Assembly: GCF_013409865.1 (NCBI RefSeq)
Contig: NZ_JACCBM010000001.1
Location: forward strand, 3,100,001-3,164,000
DNA length: 64,000 nt
Direction: 5' to 3'
From: Herbiconiux flava
GTDB lineage: Bacteria; Actinomycetota; Actinomycetes; Actinomycetales; Microbacteriaceae
The position numbers and the translations under genes are program-made. The notes below the pieces were generated by a model. The model saw only the letters and a program-made list of their open reading frames with translations, was not told where the DNA came from and searched no databases. Positions 25,563 through 33,859 of the stretch are shown one piece after another (the stretch's first letter is position 1; each line of letters opens with the position of its first letter).

Positions 25563-26902
25563 CACGCCACCCGGAAGAACTCGCGCGAGTCGGCGACGGC
25601 CTGGACGGCCGCGTCGATCTCGTCGGCGGTCGTGTAGAGGTAGCCGCTCGCGCGCGTCGTGGCGGTGACCCCGAAGCGCCGGTGGATCGGCTGCGCGCAG
25701 TGGTGGCCCACCCGCACGGCGATGCCCCGGTCGTCGAGGAACTGCCCGACGTCATGCGAGTGGATGCCCTCGACCACGAAGCTCGCGAGGCCCACCCGCT
25801 CGGCGTCGGCGCCGGGCCCCAGCACCCGCACGCCGGGAACGGCACGGAGCCCCTCGGCGAGCCGGCGGCCGAGCTCGGCCTCGTGCACGGCGATGCGGTC
25901 GAGACCCACGCCTTGGAGGTACTCGACGGCCCGGGCCAGCGCGATCACCTGTGCGACGCGCTGCGTGCCCGCCTCGAAGCGCATCGGCGCGGGCAGGAAC
26001 GACGACTCGGTGAGGCCGACGGTGGTGATCATCGACCCGCCCGTCAGGAACGGCGGCAGCGCGTTCAGCAGCTCGGAGCGGCCGTAGAGCACGCCGATCC
26101 CCGTCGGGGCGAGCATCTTGTGCCCCGAGAAGACCGCGAAGTCGACGTCGAGCGCCGTCAGGTCGAGCGGCAGGTGCGGCGCCGACTGGCAGGCGTCGAG
26201 CACGGTCAGCGCGCCGACGGCCTTCGCGAGGGCCACGAGCTCGGCGACCGGGTTGACCCCGCCCAGCACGTTCGAGACGTGGCTGAAGGCCACGAGCTTC
26301 GTCTGCGGGCCGATCAGCGCGGCGGCCTCGTCGAGCCGAAGGGCGCCGTCATCGTCGACCCCGATGACCTTGAGGGTCGCGCCCGTGCGGAACGCGAGCT
26401 CCTGCCAGGGCACGAGGTTCGCGTGGTGCTCCAGCTCGGTGGTGACGATTTCGTCGCCCGGTCCGATGCGGAATCGCTCGGCCTCCGCTCCCCCGCGCCC
26501 GAGGGAGGCGTTGGAGATGCCGTAGGCGATGAGGTTGATGCCCTCGGTGGCGTTCGAGGTCCAGACGATCTCGTCGTCGGCGACGTTCACGAAGCGGGCC
26601 ACGGTCGCCCGGGCCTCCTCGAACAGCTCGGTCGCCTCGCCGGCCAGCGTGTGCGCCCCGCGGTGCACGGCGGCGTTGGTGTGCTCGTAGTAGTGGCTCT
26701 CGGCGTCGATGACCGCCTGCGGCTTCTGCGAGGTGGCGCCCGAGTCGAGGTAGACGAGCGGATGCCCGTTCACGCTGCGACCCAGGATCGGGAAGTCGGC
26801 GCGCAGCAGCCGCACCTCGGCGTCGCTCAGTCCGGAGCTGGTCGCGGTGCTCGCGCTGTCGAGCGCGCTCTGGGTGCTCTGGGTGCTCACGTTGATAGTC
26901 AC
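25562..26902 (-). CDS. sufS: SufS-type cysteine desulfurase
   Basis: 446 residues. PLP-binding lysine lies in FSGHKMLAPTGIG (about residue 254) and the sulfur-accepting cysteine in RVGHHCAQP (about 392), the RxGHHCA form of group II enzymes. ELEHHANLVPW and YLDSGATSQKP also match. It removes sulfur from cysteine for Fe-S cluster building, with SufU as acceptor. GTG 26902 is preferred because GAGG lies just upstream; a longer in-frame start at 26986 has no ribosome site. The N-terminal 30 residues are Ser/Thr-rich and not conserved. Confidence 0.94.
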   Translation of the reverse strand: MTINVSTQSTQSALDSASTATSSGLSDAEVRLLRADFPILGRSVNGHPLVYLDSGATSQKPQAVIDAESHYYEHTNAAVHRGAHTLAGEATELFEEARATVARFVNVADDEIVWTSNATEGINLIAYGISNASLGRGGAEAERFRIGPGDEIVTTELEHHANLVPWQELAFRTGATLKVIGVDDDGALRLDEAAALIGPQTKLVAFSHVSNVLGGVNPVAELVALAKAVGALTVLDACQSAPHLPLDLTALDVDFAVFSGHKMLAPTGIGVLYGRSELLNALPPFLTGGSMITTVGLTESSFLPAPMRFEAGTQRVAQVIALARAVEYLQGVGLDRIAVHEAELGRRLAEGLRAVPGVRVLGPGADAERVGLASFVVEGIHSHDVGQFLDDRGIAVRVGHHCAQPIHRRFGVTATTRASGYLYTTADEIDAAVQAVADSREFFRVA

Positions 26903-27002
26903 AGATGCCTCGGGGTGCTCGGATTCCGTCTGTCGTTCACTGAGTCCAAGTGCTGCGGCGGACACTTCATTCCGCCGCCGCCGCACGCCCAGCCACTACG
27001 CA

Positions 27003-27034
27003 GAAGAGGCCCGGTCAGATGACCGGGCCTCTTC
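27003..27034 (-). terminator. Hairpin terminator after the initiator tRNA
   Basis: GAAGAGGCCCGGTCA and TGACCGGGCCTCTTC form a perfect 15-base-pair inverted repeat separated by two bases, 6 bases past the tRNA 3' end. In RNA a 4-6 base loop would form. It lies in the spacer before sufS on the same strand. Confidence 0.75.
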
Positions 27035-27040
27035 GTCTTG

Positions 27041-27114
27041 TTGCGGGGACAGGATTTGAACCTGCGACCTCTGGGTTATGAGCCCAGCGAGCTACCGAAC
27101 TGCTCCACCCCGCG
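27041..27114 (-). tRNA. Initiator tRNA-fMet (anticodon CAU)
   Basis: 74 bases folding as a full cloverleaf. The anticodon loop CTCATAA carries CAT, and the anticodon stem has the three consecutive G:C pairs (GGG/CCC) of initiators. The first base C faces A72, the unpaired C1:A72 signature of fMet tRNA. The T-loop reads GGTTCAAATCC. The 3' CCA is not encoded. Confidence 0.95.
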
Positions 27115-27166
27115 GCACAAGAAGAAACTCTAGCACACGTTCGGAGTGGTCGTCACCACCGGCCCG

Positions 27167-30139
27167 CTACTGCGAGGCGGCGATGGCCCGGTCGACGGCC
27201 TCCTTCAGGCGGGCGTCGGCCTCGCCGTAGGCGGTCCAGTCGGCGGCCTTCAGCGCGGCGTCGCGGTCGGCCAGAGCCTGCTGCGCGTCGGCCAGGGCCT
27301 GGGTGAGGGCGGCGTCACCGGTCAGGGTGGGCGCCGGCGTCGCCGTGCTCGGGTCGGTGGTGCCCGTGCCGGGGTCGGTCGTGCCGGTACCGGGGTCGGT
27401 GGTACCGCCGTCGGTCGGGATCTCGGAGGTTCCTCCGCCACCCGTGTCGTCGGTCGGGATCACGTTCTCGTCGCCCGCGTTCGCTCCCGAGTCGCCGCCG
27501 AACAGCGAGTCGAGCGCGCCGTCGAGCGTGTTCTCGAACGCGATCTTGTTGCCGAAGGAGACCAGCACCTTCTGCAGCAGCGGGAAGCTCGTCTCACCGC
27601 GGGACTGCACGTAGACCGGCTGCACGTAGAGCAGACCGCCGCCGACCGGCAGGGTGAGCAGGTTCCCGCTGATCACCTGGCTCTCGCCCTGACGCAGCAG
27701 GTTCAGCGCCGAGCTGACCGCCGGGTCGGACGAGAAGCTGTTCTGCACCTGGCCCGGGCCGGGGATCGTGTCGTCCTTCGGCAGCGTCAGGAGCCTCAGC
27801 TTGCCGTAGTCGCCGGACTTCTCCCCGTCGGTGCTGCCGGCATTCGCGTCGACCGCGAGATAGCCGGTGAGCACGTTCCGGGAGGACTCGGCGGACTGCT
27901 GGGTCGCCGGGATGAACGTCGAGTAGAGCGAGTACGACGGATCGTCCTGCGTCGGCATCTGCAGCGTCAGGTAGTACGGCGGCTGCAGCGTCGGGCTGGT
28001 CGAGGAGGACGTCGGGTCGTTCGGCGTCGTCCAGGCGTCCTCCTGCGAGTAGAAGGAGCCCGCGTCGGTGACGTGGTACTGACCGAGGATCGAACGCTGC
28101 ACCTTGAACAGGTCGGCCGGGTAGCGCACGTGGCTCATCAGCTCGCCGCTCATGTCGCTGATCGGCTTCACGGTCGACGGGTAGATCTTCTGCCAGGTCT
28201 GCAGCAGCGGGTCGTTCTCGTCCCACGCGTAGAGCGTGACCGAGCCGTCGTAGGCGTCGACCGTGGCCTTCACCGAGTTGCGGATGTAGTTGATGTCATC
28301 GACCGGGTAGGCGGGCGTCGGCGTGTAGGTGTCGGCGATCGACGAGCTCAGCGACTGCACCCGCGAGTACGGGTAGTTCGCCGAGGTCGTGTAGCCGTCG
28401 ACGACCCAGACGACCTTGCCGTCGACGACCGACGGGTAGGGGTCGGAGTCGATCGTGAGGTACGGCGCGACCTTCGAGACGCGCTCGGCCGGGTCGCGGT
28501 CGTAGAGGATCTGCGAGTCGTCGTTCACGGCGTCGGAGAGGAAGATCTGCTCCGACTGGAACTTCAGCGCGTAGACGAGCCGCTTGAAGATGTTGTCGAG
28601 CTTCGGACCGCCGTCGCCCTCGAAGGTCGTGTACGTCTGCGACGCTCCGTCTTCGCCCGAGGGGTAGTCGAGCTCGATCTGGTCCGAGCCCTCCGGGCCG
28701 CCCACGATCGAGTAGGCGGGCGAGTTCTCGCCGAAGTAGATGCGCGGCTCGAAGTCGCCGAGCTGTCCGACCGAAGGGATGCCCGACTCGATGAAGACCG
28801 GCTGGCCGTCGCCCGAGCGCTGGTTGCCGAAGGCCGCGACGACGCCGTAGCCGTGGGTGTAGACGACCGTCTGGTTGTACCAGGTGGCGGATGACCCGAG
28901 CGCGTCGATGTCGATGTCGCGCACGGTGACCACCGCATCCTGAACCTGGCCGTCGATGTCGTAGCGGTCGACGTCGAGGTGGTCGGGGAACTGGTAGTAC
29001 TGCCGGAACTGCTGCAGCTGCTGGAACGACTTGGTGACCAGGGCGGGGTCGAGGATGCGGATGTTCGCGGTCGTCGCCGCGTCGTTGCGCAGCGCGCCCG
29101 GCTCGGCGGTGGTGGTCGCCTCGTAGGGCGTCTCCTCGACGTCGGCGACCCCGTAGGCGTCGCGGGTCATGTCGATGTTGCGCTGGATGAACTCCTGCTC
29201 GAGGGTGCGCTCGCTCGGGTCGACCTGGAAACGCTGCACGACCCAGGGGGCGAGCGACCCGAGGATGAGCGCGCTCACGATGAGCAGCGCGGTGCCGATG
29301 ATCGGCAGGCGCCAGCGGCCGATGACCGCGGCGACGATGAAGAGCACGGCGACGAGCACCGCGATGCCTGCCAGGATCTGGAGACCGGGGATCGTCGCGT
29401 TGACGTCGGCGTAGGACGCGCCCGTGATCAGGCCCGAGCTGTTGGCGAGCGTGGCGAACTGGTCGAGCCAGATGCTGACGGCCTGCAGCAGCAGGTAGAT
29501 GGTGGCGGTGACGGCCATCTGGATGCGCGCGATCTTCGAGATGCGCACCTCCCGCTGCGAGAAGCGGATGGCCCCGTAGAGGTAGCTCGTGGCGATGGCC
29601 GCGAGGCCGGCCACGATGACGACGGCCGAGGCGAAGCCGACGGCTCCGCGCCAGAACGGCAGGTCGTAGATGTAGAAGGAGATGTCGAGCCCGAACTGCG
29701 GGTCGGTCTGACCGAACGCCGTGCGGTTCAGGTACTGCAGCGTCAGCTGCCAGCGGGAGGCGGTGGCGACACCGGCGAAGAGGCCAAGCACGGCAGGGAC
29801 GCCGAAGGTGGCGAGCCGGCGGAGGGGCTCGATGACCTGCTGGTAGCGGTCGAGCTGCGAGTTGAGCTTCGCGTAGACGGGCCGCCAGCGGAAGGCGATC
29901 TCGATCGAGGCCCAGACGGGCACGGCCATGGCGACGAAGCCCACCAGGAACATCACACCGCCGGCGAGCCACTGCGTCGTCAGGACGCTGAGGAATCCCA
30001 GCTGGTCGTACCAGAGGATCTCGGTGTAGAGGGTGGAGAAGACGAAGAAGAGTATGGCGAGCACGACCACGATCGCTATGGCGATCGCGAGAGTGACTCT
30101 CGAACGTCGTGCGGGCTTCTCTGCTGTTTGGGAAGTCAC
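27167..30139 (-). CDS. UPF0182 family membrane protein
   Basis: 990 residues. The N-terminal third has about seven membrane helices, starting with the segment at 16-38 and the WYDQLGFLSV motif typical of UPF0182. Most of the rest is a large extracytoplasmic domain. The last 130 residues are a low-complexity tail with TTDPGTG repeats and a short charged coiled coil. Function is unknown. GTG 30139 follows AGAGG. It heads the block ordered like Rv3193c-Rv3194c in Mycobacterium tuberculosis, with the YlbL-like protease gene upstream. Confidence 0.92.
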   Translation of the reverse strand: MTSQTAEKPARRSRVTLAIAIAIVVVLAILFFVFSTLYTEILWYDQLGFLSVLTTQWLAGGVMFLVGFVAMAVPVWASIEIAFRWRPVYAKLNSQLDRYQQVIEPLRRLATFGVPAVLGLFAGVATASRWQLTLQYLNRTAFGQTDPQFGLDISFYIYDLPFWRGAVGFASAVVIVAGLAAIATSYLYGAIRFSQREVRISKIARIQMAVTATIYLLLQAVSIWLDQFATLANSSGLITGASYADVNATIPGLQILAGIAVLVAVLFIVAAVIGRWRLPIIGTALLIVSALILGSLAPWVVQRFQVDPSERTLEQEFIQRNIDMTRDAYGVADVEETPYEATTTAEPGALRNDAATTANIRILDPALVTKSFQQLQQFRQYYQFPDHLDVDRYDIDGQVQDAVVTVRDIDIDALGSSATWYNQTVVYTHGYGVVAAFGNQRSGDGQPVFIESGIPSVGQLGDFEPRIYFGENSPAYSIVGGPEGSDQIELDYPSGEDGASQTYTTFEGDGGPKLDNIFKRLVYALKFQSEQIFLSDAVNDDSQILYDRDPAERVSKVAPYLTIDSDPYPSVVDGKVVWVVDGYTTSANYPYSRVQSLSSSIADTYTPTPAYPVDDINYIRNSVKATVDAYDGSVTLYAWDENDPLLQTWQKIYPSTVKPISDMSGELMSHVRYPADLFKVQRSILGQYHVTDAGSFYSQEDAWTTPNDPTSSSTSPTLQPPYYLTLQMPTQDDPSYSLYSTFIPATQQSAESSRNVLTGYLAVDANAGSTDGEKSGDYGKLRLLTLPKDDTIPGPGQVQNSFSSDPAVSSALNLLRQGESQVISGNLLTLPVGGGLLYVQPVYVQSRGETSFPLLQKVLVSFGNKIAFENTLDGALDSLFGGDSGANAGDENVIPTDDTGGGGTSEIPTDGGTTDPGTGTTDPGTGTTDPSTATPAPTLTGDAALTQALADAQQALADRDAALKAADWTAYGEADARLKEAVDRAIAASQ
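27351..27413. repeat. 21-base tandem repeat, three copies
   Basis: Three units beginning GGGTCGGT at 27351, 27372 and 27393 encode the TTDPGTG repeats in the UPF0182 tail. The copies differ at a few third-position bases. Confidence 0.8.
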
Positions 30140-30283
30140 GTATGCCTCTGGCTCGCTGTGCGGTGTCCACTGATTCTAGACAATGGAATCCTAGGGAGAG
30201 CTGGCTGAGGGTATGCCCGACGTCGCTGGCATTCCGCTGGAGGCGAAGTCGGTGCGGGGGTCGGGTTCGGCGGGCTGCGGGTC

Positions 30284-31387
30284 TCAGCTGCAGGTCGGCA
30301 GCGCCGAGGTGTCCCCGCCCGTCGAGACGGCGTCGAGCACCGCGAGCGAGTCGTCGAGGGTCGCCACGGCGAAGACCTGCAGGCCGTCGGGCACGTGGCC
30401 CACCACCTCGTCGCAGTTGGAGGCCGGTGCGAGGAAGTACTCGGCCCCGGCGTCCTTCGCGCCGACCATCTTCTGGCGGATGCCGCCGATGGCGCCCACC
30501 TCGCCCGCCTGGTCGATCGTGCCCGTTCCCGCGATGTCCTTGCCGCCGTTCAGCTCGCCCGGGGTCAGCTTGTCGATGATCCCGAGCGCGAACATCATGC
30601 CCGCGCTGGGGCCGCCGACGTCGTTCAGCTGGATGTCGACCGTGAAGGGGAACTCGAAGTCGTACCCGGCGCTGATGCCGAGTGCCGGAGCATCCGTCTG
30701 CTCGGAGATGACCGGGGTGATGGCGACGGTCTTCTCGGTGCCGCCGTCGCCGGCCTTGACGGTCAGCTCGGCCGGGGTCGAGGTGCCGTTCGTCGCGAGC
30801 GCCTCGCGCAGGGCGTCGACGTCGGAGACCGCCTGGCCGTTCACGGCGAGGATGGCGTCGCCCGCGTCGAGCTGACCGGCGGCGGGGCCGTCGGGGTCGA
30901 GGCCGGCCACGGTGACCTCGGTGGTGTAGGCGATGCCGAGGTTCGACAGGGCGGCGGCGACGGCCTCCTTCTGGCTGTCGACCATGAGGGCGGCGTTCTG
31001 CTCGTCGCGCTGCTCGGTGGTGACGGTCGGCGGGTAGACGGCGTCGATCGGGATGACCGCCCGCGAGCTGTCGAACCACGCGGAGAGGATCTCGGCCCAG
31101 GACGGGCGCTGCTCGGGCGTCCCCCGCACCGAGACGGTCAGCATGTCGAGCGTGCCGGCCGTGGGATAGGTGTCGGCGCCCTCGATGGAGATGAGCGGAA
31201 CGTCCTCGCCGTCCTGCTCCTGGCTGCCGAGGGTGTCGAAGACGGGGCCCGGCTGCTCGATCACGTAGGGGGCCGGCAGGAAGCTCATCACGAGGCCGAG
31301 CACGAGGGCGATCAGCAGGACGGTCCAGCCGGTGCGGACGCGGCGCGACGGGCGCGGCCGCGCGTCGTCGGGTTCGAACAGACTCAC
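30284..31387 (-). CDS. YlbL-like membrane protease: PDZ plus Lon-type serine protease domain
   Basis: 367 residues. One N-terminal membrane helix (about 20-42) holds the protein to the membrane. A PDZ domain spans about 135-215 (LDAGDAILAVNGQAV). A Lon-like proteolytic domain follows, with the catalytic serine in GGPSAGMMFALG and the lysine in GGIRQKMVGA, the Ser-Lys dyad order of Lon. GTG 31387 follows GAGAGGA; an upstream in-frame start at 31450 is not conserved in type. The family is secreted-facing and unfused to an ATPase. Matches Rv3194c in position. Confidence 0.9.
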   Translation of the reverse strand: MSLFEPDDARPRPSRRVRTGWTVLLIALVLGLVMSFLPAPYVIEQPGPVFDTLGSQEQDGEDVPLISIEGADTYPTAGTLDMLTVSVRGTPEQRPSWAEILSAWFDSSRAVIPIDAVYPPTVTTEQRDEQNAALMVDSQKEAVAAALSNLGIAYTTEVTVAGLDPDGPAAGQLDAGDAILAVNGQAVSDVDALREALATNGTSTPAELTVKAGDGGTEKTVAITPVISEQTDAPALGISAGYDFEFPFTVDIQLNDVGGPSAGMMFALGIIDKLTPGELNGGKDIAGTGTIDQAGEVGAIGGIRQKMVGAKDAGAEYFLAPASNCDEVVGHVPDGLQVFAVATLDDSLAVLDAVSTGGDTSALPTCS

Positions 31388-31530
31388 GGCATCCTCTCGC
31401 TGTCGGCACTCGGGTGGCTGTTCGCCACGGGCGCACGCAGCAGCGCTCAAGCTTATGGGAAAACCCAGCCTGGGCGGTGGGCCACCGGTTAGCGTAGGAG
31501 CACTATCTGACAGCCCGCATGGAGGACACC

Positions 31531-32874
31531 GTGAGCGACGAGAACCGCGACCATCCGGAGGACGAGTTCCGCGACATGCTTCGGCAGTTCCTCTCGGGCA
31601 ACTCCGACATCGACCCCTCGAAGCTCGCCTCCGCGGCCGGCCTGCCGTCCGATCCGGCGGCCGTGTCGCAGCTCATGGCGCAGCTGCAGAACGCCATGCA
31701 GGCCTCGGGCGACGGGGTCGACTGGAGCGTCGCCACGAAGCAGGCGCAGGAGATCTCGGCCGCCGGCAGCCTCGCCGTCACCGACCAGACGAAGGCGCAG
31801 CTCGACCAGGCCCTGCACATCGCGACCCTCTGGCTCGACGAGGTCACCGGCCTCTCCGACTCGGCCGTCGCCCCCCGCCTGATGACCCGGCAGGAGTGGG
31901 CAACCACCACGGTTCCCGTCTGGACCCAGCTCGCCGAACCGGTGGCCGAGTCGATCGCCGACGCCCTCACCGACGTGCTGCAGAACCAGGCGCCGGAGGA
32001 GATGGCCGGCATGATCGCGGGCGCCAGCCAGCTCATGCGCAATCTCGGCGGCACCCTCTTCGCGATGCAGCTCGGCCAGATCGTCGGCCAGCTCTCGAAG
32101 GAGGTCGTCTCGGGCGGCGACGTCGGCATCCCCCTGCTCGAGGAGGGCCAGGCGGCGCTCGTGCCGCAGAACATGGCCGAGTTCGGCGAGGGCCTCGACA
32201 TCCCCGACGATGAGGTGCAGCTCTACCTCGCCATCCGCGAGCTCGCCCATGCCCGCCTGTTCCGGCACGCGCGCTGGCTGCGGTTGCACGTCATCTCCTC
32301 GATCACGGAGTTCGCCAAGGGCATCTCGATCGACACCGAGCGACTCGAGGAGCTGGCCGGCAGCTTCGACCCCTCCAACCCCGAGGAGCTCAAGCAGGCC
32401 ATGGCGAGCGGGGCGCTCATCCCGCCGAAGACCGAGCAGCAACAGCACGCCCTCGCGCGCCTCGAGACCACCCTCGCCCTGATCGAGGGCTGGGTCGACA
32501 CCGTCACCGCGCAGGCCTCGGTGCGGCTGCCGCGCTGGAACTCGGTGGCCGAGACGGTTCGCCGGCGCCGCGCGTCGGGCGGCCCGGCCGAGTCGGCGTT
32601 CGGCGCCCTGATCGGCCTCGAGCTGCGGCCCCGCCGCCTCCGCGAGGCGGCGGCCCTGTGGCAGCAGGTGACGGATGCGGTGGGCCAGGAGCAGCGCGAC
32701 GCCCTGTGGTCCCACCCCGACCTGGTGCCCACGATGGCCGACATCGACGACCCGGCGGCGTTCATCGCCCGACTGCAGGCCGGCGAGCCCGAGCCAGACG
32801 AGATGGACCAGGCGCTGGAGGATCTGCTGCGCGAGGAGGAGACGCGGGGGGACGAGCAGCCGCCGGTGGTCTGA
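31531..32874 (+). CDS. DUF2342 family predicted zinc-dependent metalloprotease
   Basis: 447 residues. The family is a predicted zincin relative sometimes labelled 'coenzyme F420 biosynthesis-associated'. The core landmark is LAIRELAHARLFRHARWLR near residue 230, where the glutamate-containing motif is not a standard HExxH, so activity is uncertain. GTG 31531 is chosen because GGAGG lies 5 bases upstream, within the codons of an alternative ATG at 31519. The gene diverges from the YlbL-like gene and precedes the ThiF/TOMM-like gene, as I recall for Rv3195-Rv3196. Confidence 0.82.
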   Translation: MSDENRDHPEDEFRDMLRQFLSGNSDIDPSKLASAAGLPSDPAAVSQLMAQLQNAMQASGDGVDWSVATKQAQEISAAGSLAVTDQTKAQLDQALHIATLWLDEVTGLSDSAVAPRLMTRQEWATTTVPVWTQLAEPVAESIADALTDVLQNQAPEEMAGMIAGASQLMRNLGGTLFAMQLGQIVGQLSKEVVSGGDVGIPLLEEGQAALVPQNMAEFGEGLDIPDDEVQLYLAIRELAHARLFRHARWLRLHVISSITEFAKGISIDTERLEELAGSFDPSNPEELKQAMASGALIPPKTEQQQHALARLETTLALIEGWVDTVTAQASVRLPRWNSVAETVRRRRASGGPAESAFGALIGLELRPRRLREAAALWQQVTDAVGQEQRDALWSHPDLVPTMADIDDPAAFIARLQAGEPEPDEMDQALEDLLREEETRGDEQPPVV

Positions 32875-32968
32875 GACCACTCCTGCACCGGTCGGGTTCG
32901 CCGACCGCTTCGGCGGTCGAGCTGTTGATAACCGCCCTCGGGGCTGACCCAGGCGACAGGATGCCCGC

Positions 32969-33859
32969 ATGGCACTCCGACTCTCCCCGTCCCATCCGCT
33001 GGTCTGGCGCACCCCCGACGAGGTGCAGTTCGGGGTCGAGCATCCGCTGCTGAGGCTGCGGGGGCTCGACGCCGGCCAGCACTTCCTGCTCGGACTGCTG
33101 CAGAAGGGCGTGTCCCGGCCGGTGCTCGGCGCCCTCGCGTCGTCGCAGGGCATCGCTCCCCCGTCGGTCGACGCGCTGCTCGCCTCGGTCACCCCGGCGC
33201 TCGAACGGTCGCCGCCGTCTCGGGCGGCCGGTCTCGACGGGGTGGCGGTGGAGGTGCGCGGGCACGGAGCACCAGTGCCGGTGATCTCCGCACTGCTGCG
33301 TCGATGCGGGGCTGTCGCCGCCGTGCCCGGTGTCGCACCGGCGTTCGGTGTGCTGGTCTCGCACTACGCGACGGCGCCACGCCGGGCATCCGCGTGGCTG
33401 CGCGACGACGTGACGCACCTGCTGGTGGAGTTCGGCGACCGCTCGGTGCGCGTCGGGCCGATGGTCGTCGGCGGCACCTCGGCGTGCGCCGCGTGCCTCG
33501 AGTTCGCGCGCGCCGAGGCCGACCCCTGCTGGCCGGCACTCGCCTCGCAGCTGGCGAGCCGTCAGGCTCCGACGGCGGATGCGGTGGGCGCCTCGATCGC
33601 GGCCGGCCTCGCCGTCGACGCCCTGCTCGAGCACCGCTCCCTCACCACGCGCGGCTCACCGAGCCCCTGGCCGGGCCGGGCGCTGCGGGTGCGACCCTCG
33701 GCGCTGCTCGAGCCCGACGGCGTGACGGTCGAGTCGGTCAGTCCGCATCCACGCTGCGGATGCCGGTCTCTGCCAGGAAGCGCGACGCCGTCCTCGCCGC
33801 CCCACGCCGGATCCCGGCCGCCGCCCACGAGAGCTGCAGCCGTTCCCGGGCCCGGGTGA
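32969..33859 (+). CDS. ThiF/TOMM cyclodehydratase-like protein
   Basis: 296 residues. The N-terminus resembles the leader-peptide-binding and inactive ThiF-like part of azole-forming (TOMM) cyclodehydratase partners. C173 and C176 in GGTSACAACLEFA pair with C263 and C265 in HPRCGC to make a probable structural zinc site. No YcaO protein, precursor peptide or dehydrogenase is nearby, so it is not part of a visible TOMM cluster. Its final 40 codons overlap the end of the converging uvrD2 by 122 bases. The position next to DUF2342 appears conserved in actinobacteria. Confidence 0.7.
   Translation: MALRLSPSHPLVWRTPDEVQFGVEHPLLRLRGLDAGQHFLLGLLQKGVSRPVLGALASSQGIAPPSVDALLASVTPALERSPPSRAAGLDGVAVEVRGHGAPVPVISALLRRCGAVAAVPGVAPAFGVLVSHYATAPRRASAWLRDDVTHLLVEFGDRSVRVGPMVVGGTSACAACLEFARAEADPCWPALASQLASRQAPTADAVGASIAAGLAVDALLEHRSLTTRGSPSPWPGRALRVRPSALLEPDGVTVESVSPHPRCGCRSLPGSATPSSPPHAGSRPPPTRAAAVPGPG

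Noticed and set aside
32969-33859. Azole-peptide (TOMM) biosynthetic cluster
   Set aside because: Only a ThiF/TOMM-like partner is present; no YcaO, dehydrogenase or precursor peptide was found around it.
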